Shown piece by piece: positions 53,135-64,000 of a stretch of 64,000 nt of DNA. Location: assembly GCA_902550805.1 (NCBI GenBank), contig CACDAL010000002.1:1-64000 (forward strand), read 5' to 3'. Below the pieces are notes generated by a model. It was not told where the DNA came from. It made no database searches and saw only the letters and a list, made by a program, of their open reading frames with translations. Source of the stretch: an uncultured Pelagibacteraceae bacterium (GTDB lineage: Bacteria; Pseudomonadota; Alphaproteobacteria; Pelagibacterales; Pelagibacteraceae). How positions within the stretch are numbered: position 1 is the stretch's first letter; each line of letters starts with the position of its first letter. The translations under genes were made by a program, and so were the position numbers.

Positions 53135-54820
53135 ATGCGAATAAAAATAATTTTTATTTTATCATTCTTATTATATCAGACCACAGTTTATTCAAAAGTA
53201 AATGGAACTAACGATTTCAACCAGGAGTATTTATCAAAATATTTTTCCGCCTTACTTTATTATAATAATCAAAATAATGATAAAGCGCTTAAATACTTTA
53301 ATGAATCAAAAAAATTACTTCGACTACATAATAATTTTTTAAAAAAGTATGTTTTTGCATTGATTTTAGACGGTCAAGTTAAAAAAGCCATAGATCAAAT
53401 CAAAATTTCAAAAAATTCAAAAAATTCAAATTTTTTTGAAGCAAATCTTTTACTTGCATTAGATGGATTTAATAAAAAAAATTATAGACAGGTCAGAAAA
53501 ATATTAAATAAAATTAAAATTGACGAAGATGACGAACCTTATGAAGCAGTAATTTATAAAACATTGGAAAGCTATAATGATTTATTTTTAAATAGAAAAA
53601 TAGCAAAGCAAAATAATAATTTTGGAAAACTTAGCTTAATAACAAACGCATTTCAAAATTGCTATTTAGACACGAATATAACTAATTCACACTTTCTAAA
53701 TCTAATAAACACTGCTGAAGATGATTATTCTCGATATTTATTTTTTTATTTAGGAAATCTTATTGAAAATAAAGAATATAATATAGTAAATGAAATTTCC
53801 GCAACAATTGAACCTTTATCAAGCAGTCTATTAATTTCACAGTCAAAAAAATGGATTGAAGAAAATAAATTTCAAAAGTTTACTAACAATTTTTCTTGCA
53901 AAAACGAAAATCATCTCTTAAGTGAATTTTTTTTCTTAATTGCGAATTTATTTTCATCGAGAAAAGAATTTGAACAGTCCAATTTTTATCTTAGTTTGTC
54001 AAATTATTTAAATCCTAATTTTTCTTTTAACTTAACATTGCTTGTTCAAAATAATTATTTAAATAAAAACTTTGATGAAACAAATAGAATATTAAAAAAA
54101 TTAAATTTTAAAGATGAAATTTATTATTGGTATAAAACTAAAAAAATAGCTCAAATTTTATACGAACAAAAAAATGATGAAGCATCTTTAGAATTTATTG
54201 AAAAAAGATTTAACACTTTCAAAAATCCCTCAACTAAAATTTTATATGATTTGGCAAATATTTATAAAAAATTTGCTAAATACCAAAAGGCAATAAAATT
54301 TTATTCTATAGTCTTATCAAAATTAGATATTAACTCTCCAATTTATGCAGATGTTTTATATAGACGAGGTGGAAGTTTTGAGAGAATGGGACAATTTGAT
54401 AAATCGGATTCTGATTTGTTGTACTCATTGAAAATAATGCCGGGCGATCCTTATACTATGAATTATTTAGCTTATAGTTGGTTAGAAAGAAATTATAAAA
54501 TAGATACCGCAATTGAAATGCTCGAAGAGGCTTATAATAAGAAAAAAAATGATCCTTACATCACAGATTCTGTTGGATGGGGTTATTATCTTATCGGAGA
54601 TTACAGCAATGCAGAAAAATATTTAAAAAAAGCAGTAGAATTAATGCCTTATGATCCAATTGTTCATGATCATTACGGAGATGTACTTTGGAAATTAAAT
54701 AGAAAAATACAAGCTAAATATTTTTGGAAAAGTGTATTAGAGCTTGAAGATGCAGATGAAAAGATGAAAAAAAATATTCAGATTAAATTATTAAATGGAC
54801 TAAATAATTTAAATTCATGA
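53135..54820 (+). CDS. Exported TPR-repeat protein
   Basis: Signal peptide; C-terminal TPR motifs (AEKYLKKAVELMPYDPIVHDHYGDVLWKLNR). Confidence 0.9.
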   Translation: MRIKIIFILSFLLYQTTVYSKVNGTNDFNQEYLSKYFSALLYYNNQNNDKALKYFNESKKLLRLHNNFLKKYVFALILDGQVKKAIDQIKISKNSKNSNFFEANLLLALDGFNKKNYRQVRKILNKIKIDEDDEPYEAVIYKTLESYNDLFLNRKIAKQNNNFGKLSLITNAFQNCYLDTNITNSHFLNLINTAEDDYSRYLFFYLGNLIENKEYNIVNEISATIEPLSSSLLISQSKKWIEENKFQKFTNNFSCKNENHLLSEFFFLIANLFSSRKEFEQSNFYLSLSNYLNPNFSFNLTLLVQNNYLNKNFDETNRILKKLNFKDEIYYWYKTKKIAQILYEQKNDEASLEFIEKRFNTFKNPSTKILYDLANIYKKFAKYQKAIKFYSIVLSKLDINSPIYADVLYRRGGSFERMGQFDKSDSDLLYSLKIMPGDPYTMNYLAYSWLERNYKIDTAIEMLEEAYNKKKNDPYITDSVGWGYYLIGDYSNAEKYLKKAVELMPYDPIVHDHYGDVLWKLNRKIQAKYFWKSVLELEDADEKMKKNIQIKLLNGLNNLNS

Positions 54821-55665
54821 AATTTTACAAAATAAGATCTTACGCAAAAATAAATATTTCTCTTGGAGTTCTGGGAAGATTTTATTCAAAAAATCATAAA
54901 ATAGAAAGCTTAATATCATTTATTAGTTTGCATGATGATATTTTTATAAAAAAAATTAATAGCAAAAGCCACAAAATTGTTTTTGTGGGAAAATTTTCTA
55001 AACAAATTTCAAAAAATAATACAATTTATAATTTATTAAAAATTTTAGACAAAAATAAAAAATTAAAAAATCAAAAATTTTTAATTAAAGTTAATAAAAA
55101 AATTCCACAAAGATCAGGTATGGGAGGTGGCTCCATGAATGCCGCTCATATATTAAAGCATTTATTAAATAAGAAAAAAATAAAATTAAATTCCAAAGAA
55201 ATTCTGGAAATTTCTTCAAAAATTGGCTCAGATGTAATTCTTGGAATGAAAAGCAAAATATCAATTTTATTTGGAAATGGAACGATAAAACAAATTAAAA
55301 AAAATATAAATTTATTTACTTTGTTAGTTAAGCCAAATTTTGGTTGTTCGACAAAGATTATTTATAAAGGTGTAAAAAATTTTTCAAATAAAATATTTAA
55401 AAAAAATAAAAAAGTTGATTTAAAATATAAATTTTTATTAAATTTAAAAAATGATTTGGAAGTGCCGGCATTTAAAAAATATCCAGCTTTAAAAGAACTT
55501 AAGATATTTATGGAAAAGCTTGACAATGTATTATTTGTTAGAATGACAGGCTCTGGCTCAACTATTATTGCCTATTTTAATTCAAAAGAAACTGCCTTAA
55601 ATGCTAGAAAAATATTAAAGAAAAATTACAAAAAATATTGGTGTATTTTATCTAAAACTATATAA
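54817..55665 (+). CDS. ispE: 4-diphosphocytidyl-2-C-methyl-D-erythritol kinase
   Basis: SYAKINISLGVLGR, IPQRSGMGGGSMNAAHIL, RMTGSGSTIIAYF. Confidence 0.94.
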   Translation: MKFYKIRSYAKINISLGVLGRFYSKNHKIESLISFISLHDDIFIKKINSKSHKIVFVGKFSKQISKNNTIYNLLKILDKNKKLKNQKFLIKVNKKIPQRSGMGGGSMNAAHILKHLLNKKKIKLNSKEILEISSKIGSDVILGMKSKISILFGNGTIKQIKKNINLFTLLVKPNFGCSTKIIYKGVKNFSNKIFKKNKKVDLKYKFLLNLKNDLEVPAFKKYPALKELKIFMEKLDNVLFVRMTGSGSTIIAYFNSKETALNARKILKKNYKKYWCILSKTI

Positions 55666-55697
55666 AGTTTTTTTTTTGTGCTATACGAAATTAACTT

Positions 55698-55771
55698 TGG
55701 GGCGTAGCCAAGTGGTAAGGCAGCGGTTTTTGGTACCGCCATCCTAGGTTCGAATCCTAGCGCCCCAGCCA
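55698..55771 (+). tRNA. tRNA-Gln (anticodon TTG), CCA encoded
   Basis: Acceptor TGGGGCG/CGCCCCA, discriminator G, T-loop GGTTCGAATCC, anticodon loop TTTTGGT, 3' CCA at 55769-55771. Confidence 0.97.
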
Positions 55772-55774
55772 ATT

Positions 55775-57049
55775 ATGAAATATTTTTTAAAACAAATTTT
55801 TGCTAGAAAAAAAAAATTAAATTTTAAAGATAAATCTTTTTTAGAGATTACAAAAACAACAAAAGTTTTAGAAATTTTTAGAGCTATATCAAACTATAAT
55901 GATTTAAGTGAAATAAGATATGTGGGAGGATGTGTAAGAAAAATACTTAATAATGAAAAATTTGATGATATTGATTTGGCCACAAACATTTTACCTGAAG
56001 AAGTTATAAAATGTTTAAAAAATAATAATATTAAATTTTACGAAACAGGAATAAAACACGGAACAATTACTGCAAATATTGAAGATAAAAATTTTGAAAT
56101 AACCTCTCTAAGGAAAGATATTTCTACAGATGGAAGACATGCAATTGTTAAGTTTACAAATAATTGGACTGAAGATGCATCAAGAAGAGATTTTACAATC
56201 AATTCAATATATTCAGATAAGGATGGAAACTTATTTGATCCTTATGACGGTTTAAAAGATCTAAAAAATGGATCAGTGATCTTTATAGGTGATCCAGAAA
56301 AAAGAATTAAAGAAGATTACTTAAGAATTTTAAGATATATAAGGTTTTTTCTGATCTATAGCAATAAAGAGCATAAATCAAATATAAAAAAAATCATCAA
56401 AAAAAATATTAGCGGTGTTATTAACCTATCAAAAGAAAGATTAATCAATGAATTGCAAAAACTATTACTTTCAAATGACCTTGTTAGGTTGTGTAAAGAT
56501 GAGTTTTCCAAAGAGATAATTTTACTTATTTTTCCTGAATTAAAAAATATAAATATTTTTAATAAACTTAGCAAGTATTCTAAAAATTTAATTCACAGTA
56601 AAGATTTTATTTTTTTAATATCTTTATTAATAATTGATGAAACCGACAATTCTGATTATTTTTTATATAAATATAATTTATCAAATGAATCCAAAAAAAG
56701 AGTTAATTTTTTAAAAGAAATTTATAGAAAATCAGCAGAGAAAAATACTTTTACAAAAAAAAATTTAGAAAAAATATTTTATTTTAATGGCAAATCATTT
56801 TTACAAGACATGATTGACTTTCAAATATTAAAATCAAAAAAAAATATAAAAAATCTTATTAAATTTAAAAAATATTTTAACAAAATTGAAAAACCATTAT
56901 TTCCCATAAAAACAATGAACATAATGCAAAAATATAATATTGAAGAAGGTATAGAGCTCGGTCAAAAACTAAAGATTCTAGAAAACTTATGGGTAGAAAA
57001 TAGTTTTAAAATTACCGATAAAGAAGTTGATAAAGTTTTTTTAAATTAG
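55775..57049 (+). CDS. cca: CCA tRNA nucleotidyltransferase
   Basis: [57 protein letters not shown]. Confidence 0.95.
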   Translation: MKYFLKQIFARKKKLNFKDKSFLEITKTTKVLEIFRAISNYNDLSEIRYVGGCVRKILNNEKFDDIDLATNILPEEVIKCLKNNNIKFYETGIKHGTITANIEDKNFEITSLRKDISTDGRHAIVKFTNNWTEDASRRDFTINSIYSDKDGNLFDPYDGLKDLKNGSVIFIGDPEKRIKEDYLRILRYIRFFLIYSNKEHKSNIKKIIKKNISGVINLSKERLINELQKLLLSNDLVRLCKDEFSKEIILLIFPELKNINIFNKLSKYSKNLIHSKDFIFLISLLIIDETDNSDYFLYKYNLSNESKKRVNFLKEIYRKSAEKNTFTKKNLEKIFYFNGKSFLQDMIDFQILKSKKNIKNLIKFKKYFNKIEKPLFPIKTMNIMQKYNIEEGIELGQKLKILENLWVENSFKITDKEVDKVFLN

Positions 57050-57522
57050 GTATATTTAACATCCATTATTTCAAAATTTTTTACTCCAGCTGGAGTTGAT
57101 ATTTCTACTAAATCACCTTTATTTTTTCCTATAAGCCCTTTTCCAATAGGTGATTTAAAATAAATAAGTTTTTTTTTTATGTCAGCTTCATCTTTGCCAA
57201 CAATCTTATAATTTATTTTTTCGCTGGTATCCAAATTTTGCAAAAAAATAGTTGAACCAAAAATTATTTTTCCATCGTTATTAATCTTAGTAACATCAAT
57301 AACATTTGCTCTTGCAATGATATCTTCTATTTCTTGAACTCTTCCTTCATTATGAGATTGTTGTTCTTTAGCTGCGTGATATTCGGCATTTTCTTTAAGA
57401 TCTCCATGAGATCTAGCCTCAGCGATTGCAGCAACAATTTCAGGTCTTTTTTTTTCTTTTAAAAAAATAAGTTCTTCTTTTATTTTTTCCAAACCTTCAA
57501 CAGTTATTGGTTCTTTTTCCAT
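57046..57522 (-). CDS. greA: Transcription elongation factor GreA
   Basis: [33 protein letters not shown]; start at MEKEPIT. Confidence 0.97.
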   Translation of the reverse strand: MEKEPITVEGLEKIKEELIFLKEKKRPEIVAAIAEARSHGDLKENAEYHAAKEQQSHNEGRVQEIEDIIARANVIDVTKINNDGKIIFGSTIFLQNLDTSEKINYKIVGKDEADIKKKLIYFKSPIGKGLIGKNKGDLVEISTPAGVKNFEIMDVKYT

Positions 57523-57526
57523 AAGT

Positions 57527-58354
57527 TTATTTCCATTTCGCAATAGGTGGTAGAGACATCAATATAGCATCTACATTTCCACCAGTTTGCAATCCAAATT
57601 TTGTTCCTCTATCATATAATAAATTAAATTCCACATATCTTCCTCTTTTCTGATATTGGGTTTCTTTTTCCTTTTTTGTCCATTTTTTTTTATTTTTTTT
57701 TATTACTATTTCTCTAAAAATATTTTTAAAAGTTATTCCAACTTCTCTAACAAATGAAAAATCTTTTTCCCAATTATCTTTTTTATAGTCAAAGAAAATT
57801 CCACCTATTCCTCGTGTCTCTTTTCGATGTGCTAAATAAAAATATTCATCACACCATTTTTTATAATTTTTGTAATAATTTTTATTATGCATATCACAAG
57901 ATTTTTTTAATTCATTGTGAAACCATTTTTCTAATTTTTTATCTTTTAAGCATGGAGTTACATCGATACCGCCTCCAAACCATCCAAATGATGTGTAAAT
58001 GTATCGAGTATTAAAATGCATTGCTGGTACGTGAGGATTTTTCATATGCATAACTACAGATATTCCCGAAGCCCAGAATTTAGGATTTTTATTAGTTCCT
58101 GGTATCTTATTTCTAAATTGATTAGAAAACTTTCCATATACTTCTGAAAAATTTACACCAACTTTTTCAAAAATTTTTCCATTTTCAAAAATTCTATATT
58201 GACCACCACCTTCGTTTATTTTATTTCCTCTTTCCCAATTTTTATATTCAAATAAATTTTTTTTACCTTCTAGTTCTTCTATTTCAAGACACAAAACTTC
58301 TTGTAAAGTTTTGAACCAATTTCTTACTAATTTTTTTTTAATTATTTGTTCCAT
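57527..58354 (-). CDS. hemF: Coproporphyrinogen III oxidase, aerobic
   Basis: [43 protein letters not shown]. Confidence 0.97.
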   Translation of the reverse strand: MEQIIKKKLVRNWFKTLQEVLCLEIEELEGKKNLFEYKNWERGNKINEGGGQYRIFENGKIFEKVGVNFSEVYGKFSNQFRNKIPGTNKNPKFWASGISVVMHMKNPHVPAMHFNTRYIYTSFGWFGGGIDVTPCLKDKKLEKWFHNELKKSCDMHNKNYYKNYKKWCDEYFYLAHRKETRGIGGIFFDYKKDNWEKDFSFVREVGITFKNIFREIVIKKNKKKWTKKEKETQYQKRGRYVEFNLLYDRGTKFGLQTGGNVDAILMSLPPIAKWK

Positions 58355-58824
58355 ATATAGTTGGTTTGCCTTAAATTTTCAGATAAAATTATTGCAACTG
58401 ATGTTGCCAAGTTTAAAGATCTTTTTTTTTCAATCATTGGTATCTTTATTTTATTTTTTACTTTTTTATGTACTTTTTCAGGAACTCCAAAACTTTCTCT
58501 TCCAAATAACAGTGTATCATTAATATTAAAATTGAAATCAGTATATTTTTTTTCTGCTTTAGTTGTAATCAAAATAATTCTTTCATTCTTTTTTTCCTTA
58601 AAAAATTCATCCGCACTTTTATAAATTCTAATCATACTTTTATCTAAATAATCCATAACAACTCTTTTAAATCTTCTATCATTGAATAAAAAACCGCAGG
58701 GTTCAATTATTTCAAGAATTGCACCAAGACAAGAACACGTTCTAGCTATAGCAGCAGTATTTTGAGGGATATCAGGCTCATAAAGCGCAATTTTTGGTGT
58801 TGAAGAGGTTTTTTCGTGTGTCAT
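58342..58824 (-). CDS. trmL: tRNA (cytidine34-2'-O)-methyltransferase
   Basis: IALYEPDIPQNTAAIARTCSCLGA, LLFGRESFGVPE, RSLNLATSVAI. Confidence 0.94.
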   Translation of the reverse strand: MTHEKTSSTPKIALYEPDIPQNTAAIARTCSCLGAILEIIEPCGFLFNDRRFKRVVMDYLDKSMIRIYKSADEFFKEKKNERIILITTKAEKKYTDFNFNINDTLLFGRESFGVPEKVHKKVKNKIKIPMIEKKRSLNLATSVAIILSENLRQTNYIWNK

Positions 58825-58892
58825 TGTTTCCTAGATAAATGTCTTTTTTCCTATAAGAAATCATATATTACAAGAGAATTAAAATATTAAAG

Positions 58893-59411
58893 ATGTCGGA
58901 ATCAGATAAAAAAAAGCATAATAGAAGAGATTTTATAATCACAGCAAGTACAGCAGCTGGTGCTGTAGGAGTTGGGGCTGCAGCATGGCCATTAATTGAC
59001 CAAATGAATCCAGATGCATCAGTAAAGGCGTTAGCTAGTACGGAAGTTGACGTAAGTGCGATAGAGCCCGGTCAATCCATCACAGTATTGTGGAGAGGTA
59101 AACCGGTATTCATAAAAAGAAGAACAGAAGAAGAAATAAATAGCGCAAGATCTGTTGACTTAAAAGATTTAAAACATCCAGAAAGAGATGAAGACAGAGC
59201 AAAGAATCCAGAGTGGCTAGTTATGCTTGGAGTGTGTACTCATTTGGGATGTGTACCTTTGACTAACAAAGGAGACTATAATGCTTGGTTTTGTCCATGT
59301 CACGGATCTCATTACGACACTTCTGGAAGAATAAGAAAAGGACCTGCTCCAACAAATTTAGAAGTTCCAAAATATGTATTTGTTAATAGCAAAACTATTA
59401 AAATAGGATAA
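58893..59411 (+). CDS. petA: Ubiquinol-cytochrome c reductase Rieske iron-sulfur subunit
   Basis: Tat-like [33 protein letters not shown]. Confidence 0.98.
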   Translation: MSESDKKKHNRRDFIITASTAAGAVGVGAAAWPLIDQMNPDASVKALASTEVDVSAIEPGQSITVLWRGKPVFIKRRTEEEINSARSVDLKDLKHPERDEDRAKNPEWLVMLGVCTHLGCVPLTNKGDYNAWFCPCHGSHYDTSGRIRKGPAPTNLEVPKYVFVNSKTIKIG

Positions 59412-59415
59412 GCAA

Positions 59416-60684
59416 ATGAGTGATCACGATTATCAACCTAGTTCAAAGTTAGGAAAATGGTTTAATGATCGTTTGCCACTATTAACTCTTTCAAATCATC
59501 TTAGAGAATATCCAACACCTAAAAACTTAAATTATTGGTGGACATTTGGAGGAATACTTACTTTTTGTTTAATTACTCAAATTGTTACCGGAGTTATTTT
59601 GGGAATGCATTATATAGCTCACTCAGATTTAGCATTTGAAAGTGTTGAACATATTATGAGAGATGTAAATTACGGATGGTTAATACGTTATGTTCATGCA
59701 AATGGAGCGTCAATGTTCTTTCTTGCGGTTTACATACATATATTTAGAGCATTATATTATGGTTCTTACAAGTCTCCAAGAGAAGTAATTTGGATTATAG
59801 GAATGATTATCTATTTTTTAATGATGGCCACAGCCTTCATGGGCTATGTACTCCCGTGGGGCCAAATGAGTTTTTGGGGCGCGACAGTAATTACTAATTT
59901 ATTTAGCGCCATACCTTTTATTGGTGAAAGTATTACAAATTGGCTATGGGGAGGCTATTCAGTGGGCAACCCAACACTTACAAGATTTTTTAGTTTGCAT
60001 TATCTTTTGCCATTTTTAATTTTAGGATTAGTAATTCTTCATATTTGGGCACTACATGTTCCAGGAAATAACAACCCGATAGGAATTGAAATAAAAAAAC
60101 CCTCTAAGGATACAGTTCCTTTTCATCCTTATATTGTAATAAAAGATTTATTTGCTTTACTATTGTTTTTGATTGTTTTTGCATTTTTTGTATTTTATGC
60201 ACCAAATATTTTAGGGCATGCTGATAATTACATTGAAGCAAATCCTCTTGTAACACCAGCACACATAGTGCCAGAATGGTATTTATTACCTTTCTATGCT
60301 ATTTTGAGGTCAGTTCCTGATAAATTGTTTGGAGTTATAGCAATGTTTGCGTCTATTTTCGTATTAGTAATTTTGCCTTGGCTGGATACTTCTAAGGTAA
60401 GATCTGCAATATTCAGACCTATATATAAACAGTTTTATTGGTTCCTTATAGCGGATGTTATAATACTTGGATACATGGGGGCAATGCCCGCAGAAGGCAC
60501 ATATTTACTAATAGCCAGAATAGCAACTGTATATTATTTTGTTCATTTTTTAATAATCTTACCTTTTTTAGGGTTTAAAGAAAAAACACTTGAAGTTCCA
60601 CTTAGTATTGTGGAGCCAGTATTGGGAGGTTCACCCAAGCAAACTTCAACAAAAAATAATTCAAATCTAAGAGAAAATTTGTGA
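59416..60684 (+). CDS. petB: Cytochrome b
   Basis: [64 protein letters not shown]. Confidence 0.98.
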   Translation: MSDHDYQPSSKLGKWFNDRLPLLTLSNHLREYPTPKNLNYWWTFGGILTFCLITQIVTGVILGMHYIAHSDLAFESVEHIMRDVNYGWLIRYVHANGASMFFLAVYIHIFRALYYGSYKSPREVIWIIGMIIYFLMMATAFMGYVLPWGQMSFWGATVITNLFSAIPFIGESITNWLWGGYSVGNPTLTRFFSLHYLLPFLILGLVILHIWALHVPGNNNPIGIEIKKPSKDTVPFHPYIVIKDLFALLLFLIVFAFFVFYAPNILGHADNYIEANPLVTPAHIVPEWYLLPFYAILRSVPDKLFGVIAMFASIFVLVILPWLDTSKVRSAIFRPIYKQFYWFLIADVIILGYMGAMPAEGTYLLIARIATVYYFVHFLIILPFLGFKEKTLEVPLSIVEPVLGGSPKQTSTKNNSNLRENL

Positions 60685-61463
60685 AAACATTTATAAAATT
60701 AATATTTTTTATAATATTGCTAATAAATTTTGGTAACAGCAAATTGTATGCTGAAACTTCTCAAAAGCTTTTAAAAACTGATTGGAGTTTTAAAAGTTTT
60801 TTTGGAAAATTTGATAGGGCCTCATTACAAAGAGGATATCAAGTTTATAATGAAGTTTGCTCATCTTGTCATTCAGTAAAGTATTTAAGTTATAGAAATC
60901 TTGCTGAAAAAGGAGGTCCAGAGTTTTCAGAAGCTGAAGCTAAAGCTATAGCTTCTAACTTTGAGGTTATAGATGGTCCCAACAGCACCGGGGAAATGTT
61001 CACAAGACAAGCAAGACTTTCCGATAAATTTGTTATGCCTTATGCAAACGATGAGGAGGCTAAATCCGCAAATGGGGGAGCGTATCCTCCTGATATGTCA
61101 GTTTTAGTTAAGGCAAGAAAAGGAGGGGCAGACTATATCTACTCAATTTTACTAGGATATGAAGAAGCTCCTTCCGATGTAAATCTTGAAGAAGGTGTTT
61201 ATTACAATAAATATATGTATGGAAATAAAATTAAAATGTCTTCACCACTATCAGAGGGAATAGTTGAGTATTCTGACGGTACAAAAGCGACTAAAGAACA
61301 GATGGCACAAGATGTTGTAAGTTTTTTAATGTGGGCAGCGGAACCTCACTTAGAACAAAGACATAAATTCGGCTTTAGAGTTATAATATATTTGATTATT
61401 TTAAGCGTACTTGTTTACTTTACAATGAAAAAAATATGGTCACGTATTGAATCTAAAGTTTAA
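60681..61463 (+). CDS. petC: Cytochrome c1 (GTG start)
   Basis: [45 protein letters not shown]. Confidence 0.96.
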   Translation: MKTFIKLIFFIILLINFGNSKLYAETSQKLLKTDWSFKSFFGKFDRASLQRGYQVYNEVCSSCHSVKYLSYRNLAEKGGPEFSEAEAKAIASNFEVIDGPNSTGEMFTRQARLSDKFVMPYANDEEAKSANGGAYPPDMSVLVKARKGGADYIYSILLGYEEAPSDVNLEEGVYYNKYMYGNKIKMSSPLSEGIVEYSDGTKATKEQMAQDVVSFLMWAAEPHLEQRHKFGFRVIIYLIILSVLVYFTMKKIWSRIESKV

Positions 61464-62516
61464 TACATCTCCATCTTTAACGATGTATTCTTTACCTTCC
61501 AATCTCATTTTTCCAGATTCTTTTGATTTAATCCAGCCATTATTTTTTACAAAATCTTCATAAGAAACTGTTTCAGCTCTTATAAAACCTTTTTCGAAAT
61601 CTGAGTGTATTTCGCCAGCTGCTTTTGGAGCCGTACAATTTTTTTTTATTGTCCAGGCTCTAGATTCTTCTAGTCCAGATGTAAAAAATGTTTCAAGAGA
61701 AAGCAAATCATACCCTTTTTTTATTAAAGAATTTAACCCTTTATCTTTCATATTTAGCATTTCCATATAATTTTTTTTTTCATTTACATCTTCAAGGAGG
61801 TTAATTTGTGTTTCGATTTCAGCTGAAATAATGAGTGTATTTTTTTCACCAAATTTTTTTATGAATTTTTCAGAATATTTATTGCCATTTTTAATGCTTT
61901 GTTCATCTATATTACAAACATAAAGCTTTGGTTTTGTTGATAATAGGCCGCATAAGTCTAAATCTTTTTTTTCAAATTTTTCTTCTAAATATTTTAAATT
62001 TTTATCTTCATTAATTAGCTCCATTGCTTTTTCCAAAATTACCAACTGTTTATCCTCAACATTTTTTCTATTTTTTTTATCAAGTCTTTTCTGTATAGAT
62101 TCTAAATCTGCTAGTTTCATTTCAGTTTCTATAATTTCTAAGTCTCTAACAGGGTCAATATTTGAATTTACATTTTGAATATCTTCAGAATCGAAACATC
62201 TGATCATATGTATTACTGAATCAACTTCTTTTATATGTGATAAAAACTTATTTCCTAAACCTTCTCCTTTAGAAGCTCCTCTCACTAATCCTGCAATATC
62301 GACGAAAGTAATAGTAGTATAAATTTTTTTTTTTGAATTTGAAATAAAAGCTAATTTATCTAATCTTTCATCTGGAACTGCAACTAAACCTATGTTTGGG
62401 TCAATTGTGCAGAATGGAAAATTTTCCGCTTGTGCTTTATTTGAGTTTGTCAGTGCATTGAACAAAGTTGATTTGCCAACATTAGGCAATCCAACTATAC
62501 CGCACTTAAAACCCAT
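61440..62516 (-). CDS. ychF: Ribosome-binding ATPase YchF
   Basis: CGIVGLPNVGKSTLFNALT, DIAGLVRGASKGEGLGNKFL. Confidence 0.98.
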   Translation of the reverse strand: MGFKCGIVGLPNVGKSTLFNALTNSNKAQAENFPFCTIDPNIGLVAVPDERLDKLAFISNSKKKIYTTITFVDIAGLVRGASKGEGLGNKFLSHIKEVDSVIHMIRCFDSEDIQNVNSNIDPVRDLEIIETEMKLADLESIQKRLDKKNRKNVEDKQLVILEKAMELINEDKNLKYLEEKFEKKDLDLCGLLSTKPKLYVCNIDEQSIKNGNKYSEKFIKKFGEKNTLIISAEIETQINLLEDVNEKKNYMEMLNMKDKGLNSLIKKGYDLLSLETFFTSGLEESRAWTIKKNCTAPKAAGEIHSDFEKGFIRAETVSYEDFVKNNGWIKSKESGKMRLEGKEYIVKDGDVLNFRFNT

Positions 62517-63077
62517 TTAGTTATTATTAACTGTGCTTGAAAACAAATCTAATTTCTTATCAATCAATATTGACATTGATTTAATTACACTACTTGTTAT
62601 TTTTTCGACGTGTTCTTTTTCTTCTTCATTAAAGTCATTTAATACATGGTCAGACGTAGATATTTTTTTATCAGGCTTTCCTATTCCTATCCTTACTCTA
62701 GAATAATCTTTGCCAATAAATTTGTCTATAGAAGCAATACCATTATGCCCAGCGCTTGAACCTCCAAATTTTGCTTTTATTTTTCCAAATTCAACATCTA
62801 GATCGTCATGAAATACGATTACATTTTCTGCATCGATTTTAAAATATTCTAATAATTCTCTTATACAAATTCCAGAATTATTCATAAACGTAAGAGGTTT
62901 TATCGCGTATATTTTTTTCTCTCCAATGATTCCCGTGGTAAGCAAACCTTTAAATTTTGGTTTTTGTTTTGAAAGTTTAAATTCCTTGTTTATTGCATCG
63001 ACCATTTTAAAACCAACATTGTGTCTGTTATTTTCGCTATTAGGAGTTGGATTACCTAAGCCTACAAGTAGTAACAT
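62517..63077 (-). CDS. pth: Peptidyl-tRNA hydrolase
   Basis: LLVGLGNPTPNSENNRHNVGF, KPLTFMNNSG, VFHDDLDVEFG. Confidence 0.97.
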   Translation of the reverse strand: MLLLVGLGNPTPNSENNRHNVGFKMVDAINKEFKLSKQKPKFKGLLTTGIIGEKKIYAIKPLTFMNNSGICIRELLEYFKIDAENVIVFHDDLDVEFGKIKAKFGGSSAGHNGIASIDKFIGKDYSRVRIGIGKPDKKISTSDHVLNDFNEEEKEHVEKITSSVIKSMSILIDKKLDLFSSTVNNN

Positions 63078-63112
63078 ATAAATTTATATTAAGAAGATTC
63101 TCACTATTGGTT

Positions 63113-63850
63113 TTATTTTTTCTCTGGTGGAGATTTATTTTCTTCTTTTGATTTGTCGCCAGTCTTATCTTTATCGCCTTCAGGTTTATCAGCACCTTCT
63201 GTAGTTTTTTCCTGACCTTCTGCTGCAGCTTCAGTTCCTTCGGCAGCTTCTCCTTCTCCTTCTGCTTCTGCTGGTTTTTCGGGTTCTTTAACTATTGTAG
63301 GAGCAGCTACAGTAGCAATCACAAAATCTCTACCCCGAATTGTTGGAGTAACGTTTTCTGGTAATTTAATTGAAGAAATTTTAATACTTGATCCAATGTC
63401 TAGTCCATCTAGGTCTACAATTAATTCTGTAGGAATATTTTCAGTTGGACATTTTAATTCAACTTTTCTTCTTACTATGTTTAATACGCCGCCTCTTTTC
63501 AATCCTGGAGACTGCTCGTTATTAATAAATTTTACCGGTATTTCCAAAATTATTTTTGCACCTTTTACAATTCTTAAAAAATCTATGTGGATTGGTTCAT
63601 CTGAGACAACATCGAAAGTTATATCTCTAGGAAGAACTTTTTGTTCTTTCCCGTCCAGATTTATTGAAATTACATTCGATAAGAAATTTTCTTTATCAAT
63701 TAAATTTTTAACTTCTTTTTTTGTTAGTGAAATTTTCTCATTATTATTTTGACCACCATAAATAATTCCTGGAACTTCACCTTCTTTTCTCAAAGTGTTA
63801 ACCTGACCTTTTGTTTCAGTATTTCTAATTGTTGCTTGAATTAAACTCAT
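63113..63850 (-). CDS. rplY: 50S ribosomal protein L25/general stress protein Ctc with long acidic tail
   Basis: VPGIIYGG, DEPIHIDFLRI; about 60-aa E/A/G/K-rich C-terminal extension. Confidence 0.94.
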   Translation of the reverse strand: MSLIQATIRNTETKGQVNTLRKEGEVPGIIYGGQNNNEKISLTKKEVKNLIDKENFLSNVISINLDGKEQKVLPRDITFDVVSDEPIHIDFLRIVKGAKIILEIPVKFINNEQSPGLKRGGVLNIVRRKVELKCPTENIPTELIVDLDGLDIGSSIKISSIKLPENVTPTIRGRDFVIATVAAPTIVKEPEKPAEAEGEGEAAEGTEAAAEGQEKTTEGADKPEGDKDKTGDKSKEENKSPPEKK

Positions 63851-63893
63851 AAAGTGGACGGTTTTTAACTGATGAATCTAAATTTTACAAGAA

Positions 63894-64000
63894 TTATTTA
63901 AATAGATCTGACACAGATGTTGAGTTAGAAATCCTTTTCATGGCTTCAGCCAATAAATTGGATATTGATAATACCTCTATATTTCTTGCCTTTTTTACCC
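63894..64000 (-). CDS. prs: Ribose-phosphate pyrophosphokinase, C-terminal fragment (runs off window)
   Basis: Minus strand ...VKKARNIEVLSISNLLAEAMKRISNSTSVSDLFK* with prs-rplY-pth-ychF synteny. Confidence 0.85.
   Translation of the reverse strand, partial: VKKARNIEVLSISNLLAEAMKRISNSTSVSDLFK

Noticed and set aside
55654-55677. AAAACT-atataa-AGTTTT plus T-run at the ispE stop as a terminator
   Set aside because: Only one GC pair in a 6-bp stem; too weak in AT-rich DNA to claim as a terminator.

Overview
This window is an AT-rich, extremely compact alphaproteobacterial chromosome segment. Gene content, order and spacing match the SAR11/Pelagibacterales type; that assignment is inference from the sequence, not a database result. 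Almost everything is core housekeeping:
- glyoxylate shunt: an ScfR/RamB-like regulator and aceA
- groESL
- ribF-ileS-lspA-bamF-like-pgi
- the lipid A/Kdo block lpxL-lpxK-waaA-msbA, plus ubiA
- an aa3-type cytochrome oxidase cluster with SCO1, ctaB and ctaG
- thrC/thrB
- a retinal-biosynthesis block (crtI-crtB-crtY-blh)
- the F0 ATP synthase operon, smc, mutY and ccrM
- one tRNA-Gln(TTG) directly followed by cca
- petABC, then ychF-pth-rplY-prs.
I saw no CRISPR, phage, IS element or rRNA.

The most interesting observations concern extreme compaction and regulation:
(i) a CCA-encoding tRNA-Gln ends 3 nt before the only possible start codon of the CCA-adding enzyme
(ii) many convergent gene pairs overlap by exactly 4 bp at a shared TTAA/TTAG double stop
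(iii) mutY and a DUF721/DciA-like gene have back-to-back start codons (CATATG) with zero intergenic space
(iv) a GANTC cluster lies upstream of ccrM
(v) TTTGTAAA repeats sit between the ScfR-like regulator and aceA
(vi) two small ORFs were missed by the ORF track, one with a TAATG overlap to rnhB
(vii) the SMC protein is short and has no hinge that I can recognise
(viii) three neighbouring exported/membrane proteins may have mature N-terminal histidines.
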